DNA of 10,683 nt from Flavobacteriales bacterium UBA4585 (GTDB lineage Bacteria > Bacteroidota > Bacteroidia > Flavobacteriales > Schleiferiaceae). This document shows, in pieces, positions 8,060 through 10,683 of the stretch (its first letter is position 1; every line of letters begins with the position of its first letter). The translations under genes and the position numbers were made by a program. Where the stretch lies: contig CATAQZ010000158.1 of the NCBI GenBank assembly GCA_949487015.1, positions 1-10,683 of the forward strand, given 5' to 3'. The notes under the pieces were generated by a model. The model searched no databases. It was not told the origin of the DNA and was given only the letters and a program-made list of their open reading frames with translations.

Positions 8060-10124
8060 AATCTTGAAATTTCAGATCGTAGCGCCAGCCGGCGTAGATC
8101 TGACGGCCCATTATGGGGCCCCAGACAATTGAGGCGTCAAAACCACCATCAAAAGGAAGATTACCGCCAACAATGGGGTCAAGCTGACGCACATTCAAAG
8201 CGTTTTGAATCCCGATGTAGAATTGTCCGAAGGCACGGCCTTCTTTGCTGATTTGACCGTTGAGCATGGTAAAAGCAGGGCTTCTCTTTGCGTACCCAAC
8301 GAGCGGTAAGCGTTGAGAACTGTTGTATGTCGCATTTAATTCAATACCCATTCCTTTTCTACCGGAGTAACTTGCACCCAAATAAACAAGATGCGGTACA
8401 TTAAGAATGACTTCTTCTAGCTTAAAATAATCCTCAATCGCTCCAGACGCATAATAAGCTGTAAGGTCGCGCTGTTTCACATCCTGATAACGGTAGGATG
8501 CCTTTATCATCGTTCTATGGAAGAGCTCATACTGACCGCCTACCTGTGCAGAAATGGAGTAGGGGCTGTAAAGAATACGCTCTTGTACATTCGAATATGA
8601 ACCACCGGGCGATCCTATCAGTAAGGTATCCGTACTGCCGTCAAAATCGAAGACAACTTTATTCTCAAATTGGGTATAGAATACATCAGCATACCATTGC
8701 ATTTCTTTAAACAGGACATCCTTCGACCAATTTACTCCGATACCATACGTATTCGATTTTTCTATAGGTTCGGTGATCGGACCGCCTCCATTGCCTAGAA
8801 ATACTGCCGTACGGTCGTTGGCCATATAACCCATATACTCTGGGCCTAAGGTTGCAATTCTCCACGATCTACTTGCCTGCCCGCGAAATGCCCAAGGACC
8901 AGAGTTGTACTTCAAATGTAATCTGGGAACATAGAAAGGAAGATAGTGCCTAAGGACATCAATGCGTTGCCCCAGAATCATACTGAATCCTTCACCATCG
9001 GGCGAATTGACATAACTGTACTCGCCATAAACCCCTGTGCATAGCCCATCATAGCTACCGTCGTTTTCCCACATTTGTTGGCTTATGGAAAAACTATTGG
9101 CATCAAGACCGCCTTTAAGCGTATGTCGCGTATCAAAAATATTATCCTGAAAAATAAGGTTACCGTACAGACGTCGCTCTTTTCCCGTAAAAATTCGATT
9201 ACCGAAATAGCTGTTCAGATCCTGGTAGGTAGCAGAGAATTGCGTTCCTATGCTTCTGTTGATACCACCATCGAGGAAATAACCGCGTTTAGCCCAAAGC
9301 TCATAGCGTTCGGTTTGTAGTTCATGCGACCAAATACGTACCAGTGTTGGAGTGCCATAAAGCGTACTCCCGCCAATATTTTTAATACCACTGGCTTTGA
9401 TACCGAACTGGGCTTCACTGTTGGCCCCCTGGTGTTTCCAAGCATTCTGAATAAAGACATGATTGGATAAGGGTGCATCGAGGTAACCGTCTTCATTACC
9501 GTCCCAACGGAAGAGTTGTTGTCTGCCGTGTACCATAACATTTGACGACCATTTTGCGCTTTGTTTCCAGGTGTAAATGGCGTTTTGTTCGAAACGTCCG
9601 GGCCCGGCAAAAAGATTGAAATGCGCTTTTTCTTTAGTAAAGCTGGGACGCAATTCATAATTTATTTGACCGCTCATAGCAGCAGCACCGTTTACTACAC
9701 TGCCAGGGCCCTTTGTCAGTTGAATACTTTGTATCCAAGCACCGGGAATTAATGCCAAACCTAGAACTGAAGAAAGGCCGCCCATAGTTTGGAGATTACC
9801 ACGAGTATATAAAGCGTAGGGTCCTTCGAGACCTAAGAGTCGGATTTGTCGAGTCCCAGTCACTGCATCCGTAAAGGAAGCGGAGATGGAAGCATTCGTT
9901 TCAAAACTCTCGCTGAGGTCACAACATGCGGCCTTACGAAGCTCAACTTCAGAAATCAGCTCTTTTGAAAGCACTGATTTTTTCGAGAGTCGAACTCCGG
10001 GATCTCTATCTATTTCGACTTCATCCAGTGTTTCGAACATCTGAATGCTCGATGTGTCAACCTGAGCAAAAGCCGAGAAGGCCAGCAGAAGTGCTAAGCC
10101 TAGGTATTTTTTATGCGAAGTCAT
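8058..10124 (-). CDS. TonB-dependent outer-membrane receptor with Cys-Cys plug, probable metal or metal-complex importer
   Basis: A 688-residue outer-membrane receptor. The signal peptide covers about residues 1-20 (HKKYLGLALLLAFSAFA, cleavage before Gln21). ETLDEVEID (31-39) lies where a TonB-box-like segment is expected. The plug domain (about 58-160) has RKAACCDLSESFETN with Cys67-Cys68, then DAVTGTRQIRLLGLEG, and ends in the typical KGPGSVVNGAAAMSGQIN. The remainder (about 165-688) has the alternating, aromatic-rich pattern of a 22-strand barrel and ends GWRYDLKFQD. It lacks the N-terminal carboxypeptidase-like domain found in many Bacteroidota receptors and has no SusD partner nearby, arguing against a glycan system. 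The start ATG directly abuts the stop of the upstream HMA-domain gene (TAAATG), so the two are almost certainly co-transcribed and coupled. That partner and the Cys pair point to a metal substrate, copper being my first guess. Homologues could be auto-labelled BtuB, but nothing here shows cobalamin use. Confidence 0.93.
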   Translation of the reverse strand: MTSHKKYLGLALLLAFSAFAQVDTSSIQMFETLDEVEIDRDPGVRLSKKSVLSKELISEVELRKAACCDLSESFETNASISASFTDAVTGTRQIRLLGLEGPYALYTRGNLQTMGGLSSVLGLALIPGAWIQSIQLTKGPGSVVNGAAAMSGQINYELRPSFTKEKAHFNLFAGPGRFEQNAIYTWKQSAKWSSNVMVHGRQQLFRWDGNEDGYLDAPLSNHVFIQNAWKHQGANSEAQFGIKASGIKNIGGSTLYGTPTLVRIWSHELQTERYELWAKRGYFLDGGINRSIGTQFSATYQDLNSYFGNRIFTGKERRLYGNLIFQDNIFDTRHTLKGGLDANSFSISQQMWENDGSYDGLCTGVYGEYSYVNSPDGEGFSMILGQRIDVLRHYLPFYVPRLHLKYNSGPWAFRGQASRSWRIATLGPEYMGYMANDRTAVFLGNGGGPITEPIEKSNTYGIGVNWSKDVLFKEMQWYADVFYTQFENKVVFDFDGSTDTLLIGSPGGSYSNVQERILYSPYSISAQVGGQYELFHRTMIKASYRYQDVKQRDLTAYYASGAIEDYFKLEEVILNVPHLVYLGASYSGRKGMGIELNATYNSSQRLPLVGYAKRSPAFTMLNGQISKEGRAFGQFYIGIQNALNVRQLDPIVGGNLPFDGGFDASIVWGPIMGRQIYAGWRYDLKFQD

Positions 10125-10544
10125 TTAATGGTCGTGTTTCCCACCATGAGCATGGTGCTCTTCATGGGTTTCACCCGGCTTACACAATGGATCGCCTAAG
10201 CCGTGCTTCGCTCTTTGGTCCGGATCTCTAAAACGACAGCAGCCGTGGATGTTCGCATATTGCTCGTCTGTGGCAGGATGATTTTTTACGTCGTGTCCTA
10301 CTTCATTGATAGCGGCAATTATGGCTGCTTCGTCTACTTTAGAACTGTTGTATATCAGTTCCAAAAGGTGCGTTTCTTGACTCCAGTCGGCTTTTTTGAC
10401 GCCTTTAATGTAGGCTGCGTTTTCGATGCGCTCTTCGCACATACCGCAAAGACCGTCTACCTCTAAAGTAGTGGTGTTGTATTTTGACTGCCCGTTAAGG
10501 CCAATTGCGCTTAAAAGCGCTAATGTGAAAACTAGTGATTTCAT
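10125..10544 (-). CDS. Exported heavy-metal-associated (HMA) domain protein with His-rich tail
   Basis: A 139-residue predicted periplasmic metal carrier. A Sec signal peptide covers about 1-18 (MKSLVFTLALLSAIGLNG|Q), without a lipobox. Residues about 23-88 fit the HMA beta-alpha-beta-beta-alpha-beta fold: strand TTTLEVDG, then Cys33-x-x-Cys36 in GLCGMCEERIE, a central hairpin, helix DEAAIIAAINEVGH and a last short strand. The loop is one residue shorter than the classical GMTCxxC. A ~50-residue extension beyond the fold holds His100, Cys102-Cys103 (HGCCRFRDP), Cys121 and a His-rich end (HEEHHAHGGKHDH, seven His in 13 residues). Most HMA chaperones of the Atx1/CopZ type are cytoplasmic; this one is apparently exported, which fits a role beside the outer-membrane receptor encoded immediately downstream with zero spacing. 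Likely ligands are Cu(I) through the thiols and Cu(II), Zn or Ni through the tail; this is inference. Confidence 0.9.
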   Translation of the reverse strand: MKSLVFTLALLSAIGLNGQSKYNTTTLEVDGLCGMCEERIENAAYIKGVKKADWSQETHLLELIYNSSKVDEAAIIAAINEVGHDVKNHPATDEQYANIHGCCRFRDPDQRAKHGLGDPLCKPGETHEEHHAHGGKHDH

Positions 10545-10612
10545 GTTACTGCGTTTAAATTAAGATTGATTTTATTGAGGCAAACTGCACCAATAATCAA
10601 GCGTAAAACAGC

Positions 10613-10657
10613 AGTTTTTGATATTTCAAATAGATCGGTGGGCCGTTGTCAAAAACT
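10613..10657. repeat. Perfect 9-bp inverted repeat upstream of the metal operon
   Basis: AGTTTTTGA (10613-10621) is the exact reverse complement of TCAAAAACT (10649-10657). The arms are separated by 27 bp and their centres lie 36 bp apart. The intervening sequence does not extend the pairing, so a DNA operator for a dimeric regulator or looping protein is more likely than a transcript hairpin. It lies 69-113 bp upstream of the HMA gene's ATG and brackets the tentative promoter. Confidence 0.5.
10627..10652 (-). promoter_or_regulatory. Tentative promoter of the HMA/TonB-receptor operon
   Basis: On the minus strand, TCTATTTG (complement of 10627-10634) matches five of the six fixed bases of the Bacteroidota -7 box TAnnTTTG. 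A TTG (complement of 10650-10652, within TTTTTGACA) lies 15 nt upstream as a possible -33 element, somewhat closer than usual. The predicted transcript would have a leader of about 75 nt. No clearly better box is seen between this and the gene start, but the match is imperfect. Confidence 0.28.
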
Positions 10658-10683
10658 AGGCGCGTCCCACTGTAAAAAGATCT

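Noticed and set aside
9248..9658. 136-codon minus-strand frame inside the TonB receptor gene
   Set aside because: Same strand, different frame, within the conserved barrel region; the receptor frame is continuous so this is not a frameshifted piece of it.
8058..10124. Receptor as a BtuB-type cobalamin importer serving the B12-dependent mutase
   Set aside because: The two genes are separated by ~6 kb and other transcription units. No riboswitch-like leader fits in the 139 bp visible upstream of the receptor operon, and the HMA partner and plug Cys pair favour a metal. Not excluded, but unsupported.
8058..10124. Receptor as a SusC-type glycan transporter
   Set aside because: It is much shorter than usual SusC proteins (~1000 residues), lacks the carboxypeptidase-like N-terminal domain, and no SusD or glycoside hydrolase is adjacent.
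10203..10466. 87-codon plus-strand frame opposite the HMA gene
   Set aside because: The HMA frame explains this stretch with a signal peptide, CxxC and fold; the antisense translation shows no domain.
1..10683. Signs of a genomic island, phage, defence system or CRISPR
   Set aside because: No integrase, transposase, tRNA-adjacent repeats, direct-repeat arrays or toxin-like small genes were seen; gene content is housekeeping plus one metal operon.

Overview
The window looks like chromosomal DNA of a member of Bacteroidota, probably Flavobacteriales-like. The pointers are a TAnnTTTG-type -7 promoter box upstream of typA, the lack of clear Shine-Dalgarno sequences before most starts, a Bacteroidota-style phosphoenolpyruvate carboxylase, and a TonB-dependent receptor with a Cys-Cys plug of a kind I associate with this phylum. 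Assignment below phylum is inference. All seven genes look intact except the first, which is cut by the window edge. I saw no tRNA, rRNA, CRISPR array, insertion sequence or phage gene.

Layout. (1) 1-1890, +: 3' part of the large subunit of adenosylcobalamin-dependent methylmalonyl-CoA mutase. (2) 1940-3733, -: the ribosome-associated GTPase TypA/BipA, convergent with the mutase; a bidirectional hairpin terminator lies between them. (3) 3734-3824: short divergent promoter region with a good Bacteroidota -7 box for typA and three ATTAAGG-type repeats. (4) 3825-8007, +: a compact three-gene unit of an unrecognised exported protein, a YdhF-like aldo/keto reductase and phosphoenolpyruvate carboxylase (ppc). 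The gaps are 15 and 1 nt, and the unit ends in a second bidirectional terminator. (5) 8058-10544, -: a two-gene operon of an exported heavy-metal-associated (HMA) domain protein with a His-rich tail, followed with no gap by a TonB-dependent outer-membrane receptor. (6) 10545-10683: upstream region of that operon, with a perfect 9-bp inverted repeat bracketing a tentative promoter.

Function. Regions 1 and 4 carry central carbon enzymes: methylmalonyl-CoA mutase interconverts succinyl-CoA and methylmalonyl-CoA, and PEP carboxylase makes oxaloacetate from PEP and bicarbonate. They are separate transcription units and need not be co-regulated. The most interesting part is the HMA/TonB-receptor pair. 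Both proteins are predicted to be exported. The HMA protein has CxxC, CC and poly-His metal ligands, and the receptor has an unusual Cys-Cys pair at the start of its plug. Together they suggest a dedicated system that moves a thiophilic metal (copper is the first guess) across the outer membrane and hands it to a periplasmic carrier. The metal and the direction of transfer cannot be read from the sequence.
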